Shown: positions 9,300 through 19,075, counted from the first letter of the stretch. The stretch: 64,000 nucleotides of DNA from CAWIHS01 sp963836005 (GCA_963836005.1 CAWIHS010000002.1:868001-932000), one strand, 5' to 3'. Notes: generated by a model not told the origin, from the letters alone. Made by a program: numbers and translations.

Positions 9300-12038
9300 T
9301 TATTGGACGGTCTGGGCCGTGTTGGAGGCTTTTTTCTTCACTACTTTTTTCTTCACTGCTTTTTTCTTCACTGCTTTTTTTTTCGCTTTGGGCAATTCAA
9401 TGTTCCAATTAGCGTCTTTATAGTGACCTGACCAGCCAGTGGCTTTTCCTTCTTTATCTTCAGTCATAATATACTGCTCCCTGTTTTTACGACTGAAACG
9501 GATAATGCTTGGATTACCCTTGTTATCTTCTTGCGGGGCATCACATAAGTAAAGAAATTTGGGATCCAGTTGTTCCTTATGGGCGATTAATTCTCTGACC
9601 AGTGGTGCGCGAGTTTCTCGCGAACGCGGAAAAGCACTGGATGCCAGAAAAAGTCCTGCAGCACCATCACGCAGTACAAAATAGCCGTCAGATTTTTCAC
9701 ACTTTAGTTCCGGCATATGTACGGGCTCGGCTTTTGGCGGAGCGGCTTCACCATTACGTAAAAGTTTACGAGTATTGCTGCATGCTTCGTTGGTGCAGGC
9801 AAAATATTTTCCGAAGCGGCCTGACTTCAACTGCATGTTACTGCCGCATTTATCGCACTCAATAATTGGGCCGTCATAGCCTTTAATCCGATACTGACCG
9901 CTTTCAACAATAAATCCGTCACAATCAGGATTGTTGCCGCAAATATGCAATTTGCGTGTTTCATCAATGAGATAGCTGTCCATGGCTGTATCGCACTTAG
10001 GGCAGCGTTTACGTTCTATCAAAGCCCTCGCTTCACTCTCATCATCCTGATCAGTATCAACTGCTTCATCACCGGGGATAAGATTTAACGTACCTTTACA
10101 TCGTTCTTTGGGCGGCAGGGAATATCCGGAACAGCCCAGGAACACACCGGTAGAACCCGTGCGCACCATCATGGGACGGTCGCATTGGGGGCAGGGAATG
10201 TTTGTCAGTGTGGGGTCATTGGCACGCATTCCATACTTGCTGTCACTATCTGCACTCAGCAGTAATTCTTTAAACGAATGGTAGAAAGCATCCAGAATGT
10301 CCTGCCAGTATTTTTCTCCGCTCGCTATCTGATCCAGCTGTTTTTCCATGTCCGAGGTAAAACTGTAAGTCATTAGTTCGGAAAAACTTTCACATAAACG
10401 TTCAACCACAATAGCACCAATTTTTTCAGCATAGAAACGTTTATTCCTGGTGGTGACGTAACCCCGATCCTGAATGGTAGAAATAATACTTGCATAAGTG
10501 GATGGCCTGCCGATGCCGCGTTTTTCCAGTTCTTTCACCAGGCTGGCTTCAGAATAACGTGGTGGCGGCTTGGTAAAATGCTGCTTTGGCGATAACTTCT
10601 GCAAGCTCACAGATTCACCTTCTGCAATGACCGGCAGAATAATATCTTCAGCAGATTTTGCAATGGCTTTCATGACGCGGGTCCAGCCGTCAAAAAGTAC
10701 ACTGCGGCCTTTGATTTTTAGTTCATATTTGTCTGCCTTAAAGGTCAATGTGGTATTTTCATACCTGGCCGGTGTCATCTGGCAAGCAATAAATTGTCGC
10801 CAGATAAGCTCATACAGGCGTTGCGCATCACGATCAGCGTTAACGATATCAGCAGCACTGACACTGATATCTGAGGGTCTGATGGCTTCGTGTGCTTCCT
10901 GTGCACCTCCTTTGCTGGCGTAGACGAGAGCTTTTTCAGGCAGATATTTGCTGCCAAAATGGCTATTAATATAATCTCGTGCAACGGCTGTCGCTTCAGT
11001 GCTCAGATTGGTAGAGTCTGTACGCATATAGGTAATAAAACCGGCTTCATACAAGCGCTGTGCAAGCATCATGGTTTTCTTTACCCCAAACCCCAGCCGG
11101 GTACTGGCTGCCTGCTGCAGGGTAGATGTGATAAACGGTGCTCTGGGTTTACTGCTGTTCGGGCGGGTTTCTTTTTTACTCAGAACGTACTGAGCTTTTT
11201 GCAGTCGTGCCAGAGCCTGATCGGTTTCCTGTTTGTTGCCGGGACGGAAATTTTCTCCCGCGTATTTGACAACCTGAGCCTGTAACTGTGTATTTTTTTC
11301 ACTGCTCAGATGGGCATAAATTTCCCAGTATTCTTCCGGATTAAAAGCATGGATTTCCCTTTCTCGCTCAACGACGAGTCTTACCGCGACCGATTGAACC
11401 CGTCCTGCAGATAATCCACGCGCTACCTTTTTCCATAACAGCGGCGACACCATGTAACCTACGACTCGATCAAGAAAACGGCGTGTTTGCTGGGCATTAA
11501 CATGATCCATGTTTAATTCGCCGGGTTCAGAAAAAGCTTCCTGAATTGCTTTTTGAGTGATCTCATTAAACACAACGCGCTTGAACTTGCTGTCATCAAG
11601 ATTTTCTGTAACGCCTTCGAGCGTTTCTCTGAGATGCCACGCGATGGCTTCTCCTTCGCGGTCCAAATCCGTTGCCAGGTATATGGTGTCAGCATTTTTG
11701 GCCAGCTTTTTCAGTTCGGTAATGACTTTTTCTTTACCCGGCATGGTCTCATACTGAGGGTTCCAGCCATGTTCCGGGTCAATGCCCATGCGTTCAATCA
11801 GAGCCGTCTGGGCTCGCTGCTGTTTTCTTTTTTCACGTTCATCAGGTTCCAGTTTGCGTGATTCAGCAGCCAGTCGGGCTCTTTCTTTCGGCGTCATAGC
11901 AGATTTTCTGCCGCTGCCGCTGGTGGGCAGGTCACGAATATGACCAACGCTGGACTTGACTACATAGTCCTTGCCTAAATATTTATTAATGGTTTTGGCC
12001 TTGGCTGGCGATTCTACAATGACCAGAGATTTTCCCAT
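9300..12038 (-). CDS. topA: DNA topoisomerase I (type IA)
   Basis: 912 residues. Relaxes negatively supercoiled DNA. The N-terminal TOPRIM domain starts MGKSLVIVESPAKAKTINKY and contains the DxD of YLATDLDREGEAIAWHL. The active-site Tyr sits in EAGFITYMRTDSTNLS. C-terminal Cys4 zinc fingers are visible (CPQCDRPMM, CPKCDTAMD, CDKCGSNMQ). The protein ends in a basic tail made of repeated KKKAV / KKKVV units, which favours DNA binding. First gene of a likely topA-ispG unit. Confidence 0.95.
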   Translation of the reverse strand: MGKSLVIVESPAKAKTINKYLGKDYVVKSSVGHIRDLPTSGSGRKSAMTPKERARLAAESRKLEPDEREKRKQQRAQTALIERMGIDPEHGWNPQYETMPGKEKVITELKKLAKNADTIYLATDLDREGEAIAWHLRETLEGVTENLDDSKFKRVVFNEITQKAIQEAFSEPGELNMDHVNAQQTRRFLDRVVGYMVSPLLWKKVARGLSAGRVQSVAVRLVVEREREIHAFNPEEYWEIYAHLSSEKNTQLQAQVVKYAGENFRPGNKQETDQALARLQKAQYVLSKKETRPNSSKPRAPFITSTLQQAASTRLGFGVKKTMMLAQRLYEAGFITYMRTDSTNLSTEATAVARDYINSHFGSKYLPEKALVYASKGGAQEAHEAIRPSDISVSAADIVNADRDAQRLYELIWRQFIACQMTPARYENTTLTFKADKYELKIKGRSVLFDGWTRVMKAIAKSAEDIILPVIAEGESVSLQKLSPKQHFTKPPPRYSEASLVKELEKRGIGRPSTYASIISTIQDRGYVTTRNKRFYAEKIGAIVVERLCESFSELMTYSFTSDMEKQLDQIASGEKYWQDILDAFYHSFKELLLSADSDSKYGMRANDPTLTNIPCPQCDRPMMVRTGSTGVFLGCSGYSLPPKERCKGTLNLIPGDEAVDTDQDDESEARALIERKRCPKCDTAMDSYLIDETRKLHICGNNPDCDGFIVESGQYRIKGYDGPIIECDKCGSNMQLKSGRFGKYFACTNEACSNTRKLLRNGEAAPPKAEPVHMPELKCEKSDGYFVLRDGAAGLFLASSAFPRSRETRAPLVRELIAHKEQLDPKFLYLCDAPQEDNKGNPSIIRFSRKNREQYIMTEDKEGKATGWSGHYKDANWNIELPKAKKKAVKKKAVKKKVVKKKASNTAQTVQ

Positions 12039-12145
12039 AATGCGATGTCTTTAAAATTGTTGTCCTAACCCCTATTAAGAAATAATGGTTAAGTAGTTTA
12101 TTTGTCAAGTATATTCAAATTTTATTATCATTGAAGCAAATTATT

Positions 12146-12825
12146 ATGCAACACTCATATTGGCTGGAACGCTGGCAGAATAACCGTATCAGATTTCATC
12201 TTGACAGCATAAATCCTTTTTTATCAAAGTACTGGAGTCGATTAAATCTTCCCGAAAACAGCCGGATCTTTGTCCCTTTTTGCGGCAAAAGCAAAGATAT
12301 GATTTTTTTACAGCAACACGGACACCAGGTTATTGGTAATGAATTAAGTCCCCTTGCGGTGAAAGATTTTTATACAGAACAGCAGTTAAATGCAAGTAAA
12401 TCTGTTATTTCAGCTGAAAATTCTACTTCGCCAGCAGACGGTATGCAGCAATGGAGCAGCGAAAAAGTGGATATAATCTGTGGTGATTTATTTCCCTGGA
12501 AAAAGAGCAACTCATTGATGTTTCAGCAATTTATGACCGTGCAGCGTTGGTTGCTCTGCCTCCCCGGATGCGCATTGATTATGTGCATAAAATGTTCGAG
12601 ATAATACCGGAAACAAGCTTGATGTTGCTGCTTACCCTGGAATATGATGAAAAACTCAAACAGGGACCGCCATTTTCTGTTACTGAAGCAGAAGCCAGGC
12701 GTTTATATGCACATCAGTTTGACATTGAATTGCTGGAGGTGAATGATATTGCCCAGGCACAACGCAGTCCGAATTCGCAGGCATTAAGTTATTTTCGGGA
12801 AAGGGCATTTCTGTTAAGCAAATAA
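12146..12825 (+). pseudogene. tpm: Thiopurine S-methyltransferase (TPMT), frameshifted
   Basis: The first reading frame, from ATG 12146 (MQHSYWLERWQNNRIRFH), gives the N-terminal two thirds with the SAM motif FVPFCGKSKDM. Near 12491 the family sequence continues in the next frame as LEKEQLIDVSAIYDRAALVA, LPPRMR and on to the stop at 12825. One missing C in the CCC at about 12491-12493 restores a full-length protein of about 226 residues. Bacterial TPMT methylates selenium/tellurium species and thiopurines. Either a recent mutation or a sequencing error; the rest of both frames looks intact. Confidence 0.8.
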
Positions 12826-12947
12826 TGCGGGCGAAAAATATATCTCCAGGGGTTTTTGCGCTAGCTTATAATTAAAGCTGTTTTGCACAGCGATGTGGAG
12901 AACGTGTTGAACCAGGTAGCAGGATTTTTACGCCAGTAAAATTTAAT

Positions 12948-14717
12948 ATGACCAGAACATATATAAAAGGTAAAGATGAGGCTTTAGAAGTTTCAATCGA
13001 TAAAATGCAGTCTCAATTGCAGTCACTGGGTTTTGAAATTGAACAGGTACTATGGTTAAATCCGGTGAGCAATATTTACTCGGTCAATATTCGGGACAAA
13101 AATTGTCCTCTATTGTTCACCAATGGTAAGGGCAGTACACGCAATGCCTCTCTGGCCAGTGCTCTTGGTGAATTCTTTGAGCGGCTGAGCAGCAACTATT
13201 TTTTTGCCGATTTCTTTCTCGGAGAGCAGATTGCAAATTCTGCCTTTGTTCATTATCCGGATGAAAAGTGGTTTGTCCTTGATGCAGAGACTATGTCTGA
13301 AGAGATTATGCCTGCAGGTTTATTGAATGAACGTTTATGGTCATTTTATGATCCCGAGCATCGCTTATCGGCTGAAATGCTGATTGATACAAATTCCGGA
13401 AACAGGGCGCGGGGTATCTGTGCTATTCCATTCCTTCATTATGCGACTCAACAGCGCTGCTGGTTTCCGCTTAATCTGCTGGGTAATCTGTATGTCAGTA
13501 ATGGTATGTCTGCGGGTAATACCATGATGGAAGCGCGAACCCAGGCCTTATCGGAAATTTTTGAACGCTATATAAAAAATCGTATTATTGCTGAACGGAT
13601 CAGTCTGCCGTTGATCCCTGATTCTATTATTGAGCTATATCCCAAAGTGGGTGCAGCACTGGACGAACTGCAGCAGGACGGCTTCAGGATTGACATCAAG
13701 GACGCTTCCCTGGGAGGACGTTATCCGGTCATCAATGTTACCATGACGCAGGCAGAATCAGGCCGTTGTCTGGCTTCTTTCGGTGCCCATCCAAGTTTTG
13801 AAGTAGCTCTGGACAGGACACTGACAGAGCTTTTACAGGGACGTCGGTTAGACTCTCTGGATGGTTTTCAGACGCCGTGTTTTGACAATGAAGCGGTTGC
13901 TGATCCGGTTAACCTGGAAACTCATTTTATCGATTCCAGCGGATTGATCAGTTATGATTTTTTTAAAGCTGACAAGGACTACGACTTTGTATACTGGGAT
14001 TTTGACAGTAATACAAACTCTGAATTTGAATATCTGCTCAGCATACTTGAAACTGAAGGCAGGGACGTGTATGTTGCCGATTATGAGCATCTGGGTGTCT
14101 ATGCCTGCCGGATTATTGTACCCGGGATGTCCGAAATCTATCCGCTGGATGAATTATACTGGCAAAATAACAATGCGGGTATTGCTTTGCGAGAATCTAT
14201 ATTAAGTTTATCCACTTTGTCCCGCGCACAGTGTGCAGATTTATGGATCACGCTGGAGCAGAGTGAATTCAGTGATCACACTGATGTCTGCGGACTGCTG
14301 GGTATTGCCGCTGATCCTGGCAGCGTCTGGGAAAGTTTACGTGTTGGAGAACTCAAGGGCATGCTGGCCCTGTATGTTGAGGATTATGAGCAAGCACTGG
14401 AATGGGCTCAATGGTGCTTGCAGCTGGGCGAGTTGTCTACCGCAAGAGCGAGGCTATACCGCGCGCTGACAGCGCTGTTGGAGATCCAGATAAACCCGCA
14501 CAAACAGCGTTCACAGTATCGGCAGGGGCTTGAAACATTGTATGGCGCTAGCGTCGTAAGCCGCGTTGAATCGCTGCTGGACGGCCAAAGTCGTTTTGAT
14601 GGCCTGTTCGATGCGGGACTCTATTTGCAGGGGTTTGAGCGTCATCAAACACTGCTGGCAGCCTATGAAAAATTACAGCAGGCGAAGCGCACTTACTGGA
14701 AATCAGATAAGCTTTAA
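12948..14717 (+). CDS. ycaO: YcaO-domain protein (ribosomal S12 methylthiotransferase accessory factor)
   Basis: 589 residues, close to E. coli YcaO (586) and alignable end to end. It shares FTNGKGST, SALGEFFERLSSNYFFADF, GNLYVSNGMSAGNT, SEIFERYIKNRIIAE, SFGAHPSFEVAL.RT.TELLQGR, NLETHFIDSSGLIS and DYEHLGVYACRIIVPGMS. The ATP-binding YcaO core spans roughly 50-430, followed by a helical TPR-like C-terminus. In E. coli it helps RimO-dependent beta-methylthiolation of ribosomal protein S12. There is no nearby precursor peptide or E1-like partner, so a RiPP role is unlikely. Confidence 0.93.
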   Translation: MTRTYIKGKDEALEVSIDKMQSQLQSLGFEIEQVLWLNPVSNIYSVNIRDKNCPLLFTNGKGSTRNASLASALGEFFERLSSNYFFADFFLGEQIANSAFVHYPDEKWFVLDAETMSEEIMPAGLLNERLWSFYDPEHRLSAEMLIDTNSGNRARGICAIPFLHYATQQRCWFPLNLLGNLYVSNGMSAGNTMMEARTQALSEIFERYIKNRIIAERISLPLIPDSIIELYPKVGAALDELQQDGFRIDIKDASLGGRYPVINVTMTQAESGRCLASFGAHPSFEVALDRTLTELLQGRRLDSLDGFQTPCFDNEAVADPVNLETHFIDSSGLISYDFFKADKDYDFVYWDFDSNTNSEFEYLLSILETEGRDVYVADYEHLGVYACRIIVPGMSEIYPLDELYWQNNNAGIALRESILSLSTLSRAQCADLWITLEQSEFSDHTDVCGLLGIAADPGSVWESLRVGELKGMLALYVEDYEQALEWAQWCLQLGELSTARARLYRALTALLEIQINPHKQRSQYRQGLETLYGASVVSRVESLLDGQSRFDGLFDAGLYLQGFERHQTLLAAYEKLQQAKRTYWKSDKL

Positions 14718-14795
14718 TTATACAGCTGTTTTATTGTGTATTATTCTCTATTATACTGAACGCATGCCACTAATAAATCAAAAAAGTATTCTATT

Positions 14796-15335
14796 ATGAA
14801 AGATAGTTTTGCGAAAATTATTGAATCCGTGGGTGAAGACCTTAACCGTGATGGCTTGCGAGATACCCCGGAGCGGGCGGCCAAGGCCTTTGAGTTTCTA
14901 ACTCGCGGTTATCATCAGGACATTGATGAAGTAGTGAACAATGCTATTTTTGACTCGGATAATGATGAAATGGTGATCGTAAAAGACATTGAACTGTACT
15001 CTCTTTGTGAGCATCATTTATTACCTTTTATTGGTAAGTGTCATGTTGCCTATTTACCTCAGGGAAAAGTCATAGGCCTGTCCAAGATTGCACGCATTGT
15101 CGATATGTATGCCAGACGCTTTCAGATTCAGGAGAATATGACCAAACAGATTGCTGATACTCTCATGCAGGTGACGGATGCGCGTGGCGTTGCCGTGGTG
15201 ATGGAAGCCAAACATCTCTGTATGATGATGCGCGGCGTAGAAAAGCAAAACTCTTTGATGACCACTTCTATGATGCTGGGAACGTTCAGAAAGGATTCCG
15301 CGACCCGTTCAGAATTTCTCCGACTGATCCGATAA
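14796..15335 (+). CDS. folE: GTP cyclohydrolase I
   Basis: 179 residues. Opens the GTP ring to form 7,8-dihydroneopterin triphosphate. Zinc and catalytic residues are visible in SLCEHHLLPF (Cys-x-x-His pattern) and in KHLCMMMRGVEKQNS. The N-terminus has the GEDLNRDGLRDTPERAAKAF motif of the family. It is followed after 24 bp by folX, whose substrate is the product of this enzyme. Confidence 0.95.
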   Translation: MKDSFAKIIESVGEDLNRDGLRDTPERAAKAFEFLTRGYHQDIDEVVNNAIFDSDNDEMVIVKDIELYSLCEHHLLPFIGKCHVAYLPQGKVIGLSKIARIVDMYARRFQIQENMTKQIADTLMQVTDARGVAVVMEAKHLCMMMRGVEKQNSLMTTSMMLGTFRKDSATRSEFLRLIR

Positions 15336-15359
15336 TGTCTGTTGGGTGCGATTGAGTCT

Positions 15360-15725
15360 ATGTCACAACTACTTGTCACGATTCATATTAAAAATTTGCG
15401 TTTGCGTACCTATATCGGCTTCAATGAAGAAGAAAAAATCAAAAAGCAGGATGTGGTGCTGAATATTTCTATTCAATATGATGCTGCAAAATCTGCCGCC
15501 ACAGATGTTGTAAATGATGCCTTTGATTATAAAATTCTGACCAAGCAGATCATTGCGCTGGTCGAAAACAATTCATACAATTTGCTGGAAAAAATGGCAG
15601 CAGAAATTATTTCGCTGATTGAAGATTATAAGCCAGTGTTATTGGCCCGTGTAGAAATAGACAAGCCTCATGCACTGCGTTTCGCGGATTCGGTTTCAGT
15701 GTTATTGGAATATGTTCGTGGTTAA
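15360..15725 (+). CDS. folX: Dihydroneopterin triphosphate 2'-epimerase (FolX type)
   Basis: 121 residues from ATG 15360; an upstream in-frame TTG at 15342 is less likely. It resembles E. coli FolX more than FolB: IHIKNLRLRTYIGFNEEE, QDVVLNISIQYD, NDAFDYKILTKQII, VENNSYNLLEKMA and the end VEIDKPHALRFADSVSVLLE. FolX epimerises dihydroneopterin triphosphate toward dihydromonapterin. Pairing with folE suggests monapterin-type cofactor synthesis. A FolB (aldolase) assignment is the alternative because the folds are shared. Confidence 0.8.
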   Translation: MSQLLVTIHIKNLRLRTYIGFNEEEKIKKQDVVLNISIQYDAAKSAATDVVNDAFDYKILTKQIIALVENNSYNLLEKMAAEIISLIEDYKPVLLARVEIDKPHALRFADSVSVLLEYVRG

Positions 15726-15750
15726 CGGGTCAGTATTAATGGATGATGCA

Positions 15751-16731
15751 TTAATAACTGCGATCGACTGAAAAATTGGCGAGGGTGATCAATGCCTGCC
15801 TGTACTCGGATTCAGGGATGCAGCTCAAGGCCTGAATAGCCTGATCTGCTTCATTACGTGCGGCGCCCTGGGTGTATTTCAGGGCACCGGTTTCTTCAAT
15901 GGCCCGGGTGATTTCATCGATGTGTTGAATGCCGCCCTGCTCGATGGCTTCGGTGATCATTTTAGCCTGTGCCTCACTCCCATGCTCTCTGGCATACATC
16001 AATGGCAGTGTGGGTTTGCCTTCCGCCAGATCATCACCGACATTTTTTCCCATATCAGAGCTGCTGGCGCTGTAGTCAAGCACATCATCGATGAGCTGAA
16101 AAGAGGTGCCAAGATGCATTCCGTAAAGAGCCATGGCCTCAATATTGCTGTTGCTTTGGCCGGATATCACTGCGCCCATTTGCGCTGCTGCTTCAAATAA
16201 TTTGGCAGTTTTACAGTGAATAACTTCAAGGTAACGAGCTTCAGTCGTGGAGGCATCGTTGCAGTTAAGCAATTGCAGTACTTCGCCTTCGGCAATGGTA
16301 TTGGTTGCATGGGAGAGGATCTCCATGACCTGCATGTTTTTCACGCCAACCATCATTTCAAAGGCGCGTGAATAGAGAAAGTCGCCTACCAGCACACTGG
16401 CCGCATTACCCCAGAGTTCATTGGCGGTTTCATTGCCGCGTCGAAGTTCAGATTCATCCACAACATCATCATGCAGCAGGGTTGCCGTATGAATAAACTC
16501 GATGACGCTGGCCAGGCTGATGTCTTTTTCACCATCCAGCAAAGAAGGGTAATTGAATGCATTGGCACTTAATAACACCAGCGCAGGACGAAGACGCTTG
16601 CCACCGCTATTGATAATGTACTGGCTAATTTGATTGATTAATACCACTTCAGAGCGCAGGCTGGTCTGTATTAACGAATTAACACGATCCATATCGCCTT
16701 TAATGAGTTGGAAAACGTCTTCAATAAGCAT
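15751..16731 (-). CDS. ispB: Octaprenyl (polyprenyl) diphosphate synthase
   Basis: 326 residues. Builds the isoprenoid side chain of quinones. The two aspartate-rich motifs are present: LLHDDVVDESELRRG (first) and FQLIDDVLDYSASSSDMGKN (second). GGKRLRPALVLLSA lies upstream and GDDLAEGKPTLPLMYA downstream, as in IspB. Divergent from rplU, the conserved gammaproteobacterial arrangement. Confidence 0.93.
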   Translation of the reverse strand: MLIEDVFQLIKGDMDRVNSLIQTSLRSEVVLINQISQYIINSGGKRLRPALVLLSANAFNYPSLLDGEKDISLASVIEFIHTATLLHDDVVDESELRRGNETANELWGNAASVLVGDFLYSRAFEMMVGVKNMQVMEILSHATNTIAEGEVLQLLNCNDASTTEARYLEVIHCKTAKLFEAAAQMGAVISGQSNSNIEAMALYGMHLGTSFQLIDDVLDYSASSSDMGKNVGDDLAEGKPTLPLMYAREHGSEAQAKMITEAIEQGGIQHIDEITRAIEETGALKYTQGAARNEADQAIQALSCIPESEYRQALITLANFSVDRSY

Positions 16732-16849
16732 AAAATTACATAATTAGAATTTAACCCAGCGATGTTAAGTTCCTCTTCTCCCTGTGTCAAGTGAGTATTA
16801 ACAAAAAAGTAAGCGATTTTTTTTACCCGAATAAAATAATCAGGGTAGA

Positions 16850-16879
16850 TTGACACATGAAATGAAAATACGTTAGAAT
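16850..16879 (+). promoter_or_regulatory. Sigma-70 promoter of rplU-rpmA
   Basis: A perfect -35 TTGACA (16850-16855), an 18-bp spacer and -10 TAGAAT (16874-16879). It reads toward rplU with a leader of roughly 125 nt that contains a long hairpin. Confidence 0.7.
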
Positions 16880-16893
16880 TGCCGGTCTTTGTT

Positions 16894-16925
16894 ACAGGTT
16901 TTACTGTAATTGCAGTAAAACCTGT
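16894..16925 (+). promoter_or_regulatory. Leader hairpin upstream of rplU
   Basis: Perfect 13-bp inverted repeat, ACAGGTTTTACTG (16894-16906) and CAGTAAAACCTGT (16913-16925), with a 6-base loop. It lies just after the predicted transcription start. There is no clean U-run directly after it (CTAAAATAGTTTTAATGG). It could be an attenuator, an autoregulatory site for the ribosomal protein, or a 5' stabilising stem; the sequence does not decide. Confidence 0.55.
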
Positions 16926-17011
16926 CTAAAATAGTTTTAATGGGATGGCTTTTTAGCGTACTTGATATAGCAAAAGCGCTCATTTACTTTGAAGGTTTGG
17001 AGTAAAAAATT

Positions 17012-17323
17012 ATGTACGCGGTAATTAAAACCGGTGGTAAGCAATACAAGGTTAGTGAAGGTCAGACTCTGAAAGTAGAGAAAATCGATGCCGAGGCAGG
17101 CGACAGTATTAAACTGAATGAAGTATTGATGATTGCTGATGGTGACGATGTCAAAATAGGCAAGCCTTTCATCGAAGGTGGGAATGTGTCGGCTGTCATA
17201 ACTTCTCACGGTCGCGGCAAGAAAGTTAATATCGTAAAATTCAGACGTCGGAAGCACCATCGGAAACAGATGGGGCATCGTCAAGCTTACACCGAGATAA
17301 CGATTGACAAAATTTCTGCCTGA
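17012..17323 (+). CDS. rplU: 50S ribosomal protein L21
   Basis: 103 residues, the standard L21 length. Starts MYAVIKTGGKQYKVSEGQ and contains KVNIVKFRRRKHHRKQMGHR, the conserved rRNA-binding C-terminus. Leads the rplU-rpmA pair with a strong promoter and hairpin leader upstream. Confidence 0.97.
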   Translation: MYAVIKTGGKQYKVSEGQTLKVEKIDAEAGDSIKLNEVLMIADGDDVKIGKPFIEGGNVSAVITSHGRGKKVNIVKFRRRKHHRKQMGHRQAYTEITIDKISA

Positions 17324-17440
17324 TCCGCTCTGATTTATTTAGTGCTGGTTTAAGTTTAGCAAATATTCCTTGAAAGCACATGGCTTGCTCAGGTGCAAGA
17401 TTCAAGGGGTGTCAAGTGATAGTATAATAGGATATCAAAA

Positions 17441-17698
17441 ATGGCTCATAAGAAAGCGGGTGGTAGTACCCGAAATGGACGTGATTCCAATTCCAAACGC
17501 CTGGGTGTAAAAAAATTTGGTGGTGAAATTGTAACAGGCGGAAGTATTATTATCCGCCAGCGCGGAACCAGGGTTCATGCCGGTGTTAATGTGGGTATTG
17601 GAAAAGACCATACTTTATTTGCCAAGTCCGACGGACGTGTACTTTTTGAAACCAAAGGTCCGAAGAATCGCAAGTATGTCAGTATTGTGCCTGCTTAG
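17441..17698 (+). CDS. rpmA: 50S ribosomal protein L27
   Basis: 85 residues beginning MAHKKAGGSTRNGRDSNSK, whose N-terminal tail reaches the peptidyl-transferase centre. Includes GSIIIRQRGTRVHAGVNVG. 117 bp after rplU and followed by a rho-independent terminator before obgE. Confidence 0.97.
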   Translation: MAHKKAGGSTRNGRDSNSKRLGVKKFGGEIVTGGSIIIRQRGTRVHAGVNVGIGKDHTLFAKSDGRVLFETKGPKNRKYVSIVPA

Positions 17699-17793
17699 CA
17701 GTTGTTATTCATAGCACAATGACGTATAAAAATGCCTGAAATAGCGGCTAAACTCTATCTTGATCGTTAATATTCAGGTAGAAATTAAAATGG

Positions 17794-17828
17794 AAAAAGG
17801 CCCTACCAGATTCTGGCGGGGCCTTTTT
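17794..17828 (+). terminator. Rho-independent terminator after rpmA
   Basis: Inverted repeat AAAAAGGCCC (17794-17803) with GGGCCTTTTT (17819-17828). An inner CCAGA/TCTGG stem and a T-rich tail complete it. The A-tract on the other arm would also let it work in reverse. Confidence 0.85.
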
Positions 17829-17893
17829 CATTTTATTAAAGTATCTGACGAATAACAGTTAATTATACCTGGGTCTTTGAAGCATAATCGGAT

Positions 17894-17919
17894 ATTTTTG
17901 CTTAAGAACTAACCTATGA
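17894..17919. repeat. Relic end of the TCATA-family MITE
   Basis: 26 bp identical, in reverse complement, to the left end of the element at 5084 (5084-5109). It lies just upstream of obgE. No partner end or target duplication was found, so this is a solo terminal repeat left by decay or deletion. Confidence 0.6.
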
Positions 17920-17962
17920 ATCTGTGAAAAGTTATTAGATATAGCATATCTGGAATACCGTT

Positions 17963-19075
17963 ATGAAATTCGTTGATGAAGCAACCATAAAAGTTGAATC
18001 CGGTAAAGGCGGTAACGGCATAGTCAGTTTTCGCCGTGAGAAATACATTCCGTTTGGCGGCCCTGATGGCGGTGATGGGGGTAATGGCGGCAGTGTCTTC
18101 CTTGAAGCAACCAGCAGCCTGAATACTTTGGCTGATTTTCGTCAGGTGCGTTTCTACAAGGCAGAAAACGGCCGGCCAGGTCAGAATAAAGAAAAAACCG
18201 GCAGGGGCGGGGATGATCTGTTTATTCACGTGCCGGTCGGTACGGCTGTTTATGATCTGGAGACTGAAGAGTTTCTTGGGGATCTGCTGGAGGATAAACA
18301 GCGCTTGCTGGTTGCCCGCGGCGGTTTTCATGGCCTGGGTAATACACGATATAAAAGCAGCGTGAACCGAGCTCCAAGACAATGCACAGCCGGTACTCCA
18401 GCAGAACGGCGTGTGTTGAGCCTGGAGCTTAAAGTGCTGGCAGATGTCGGCTTGTTAGGTATGCCAAATGCCGGGAAATCTACCTTCATACGTGCTGTTT
18501 CAGCAGCCAAACCCAAAGTAGCGAATTATCCATTTACAACCGTCACTCCTAACCTGGGGGTTGTCAGCGTGGTATCACACCGCAGTTTTGTGGTTGCTGA
18601 TATCCCCGGTATCATTGCCGGAGCAGCTGAAGGAGCGGGGCTGGGGATTCAGTTTTTAAAACATGTTTCGAGAACCGGCTTATTGCTGCATATGCTGGAT
18701 GTTGAACCCTATGATGGCAGTGATCCGGTTGAAAATTTCAGAGTCATTGAACAGGAGCTGACAAAATTTAGTCAGGCACTGATAAATAAGGAACGTTGGC
18801 TGGTTATAAATAAAATCGATTTGTTAAATCCGCATGAACGGCGACAACGTTGTGATGAGATCATCGAAGCACTGGAGTGGAAAGGGCCTGTATTTGAAAT
18901 TGCAGCCGTTAGTCAGCAGGGAACCCGAGAGCTGTGTTTTGCTATTATGGATTATCTTGAACTGCATAAAGGCCTGCAGGGAAAATCGTCTCTTCAGGAT
19001 GAAGCCGTTGAACAAGATTATACAGAAATCACTCGTGGATGCTATGATGTGATCTCAGGAAAAATTATAAAATAA
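17963..19075 (+). CDS. obgE: Obg-family GTPase (CgtA)
   Basis: 370 residues. Ribosome-assembly and stress GTPase. The glycine-rich Obg fold occupies about 1-158 (KGGNGIVSFRREKYIPFGGP, GDGGNGGSV). The G domain has GMPNAGKSTFIRAVSAAKPK, DIPGIIAGAAEGAGLG, NKID and a late AAVSQQGT. Sits between rpmA and proB, the normal neighbourhood. Confidence 0.95.
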   Translation: MKFVDEATIKVESGKGGNGIVSFRREKYIPFGGPDGGDGGNGGSVFLEATSSLNTLADFRQVRFYKAENGRPGQNKEKTGRGGDDLFIHVPVGTAVYDLETEEFLGDLLEDKQRLLVARGGFHGLGNTRYKSSVNRAPRQCTAGTPAERRVLSLELKVLADVGLLGMPNAGKSTFIRAVSAAKPKVANYPFTTVTPNLGVVSVVSHRSFVVADIPGIIAGAAEGAGLGIQFLKHVSRTGLLLHMLDVEPYDGSDPVENFRVIEQELTKFSQALINKERWLVINKIDLLNPHERRQRCDEIIEALEWKGPVFEIAAVSQQGTRELCFAIMDYLELHKGLQGKSSLQDEAVEQDYTEITRGCYDVISGKIIK

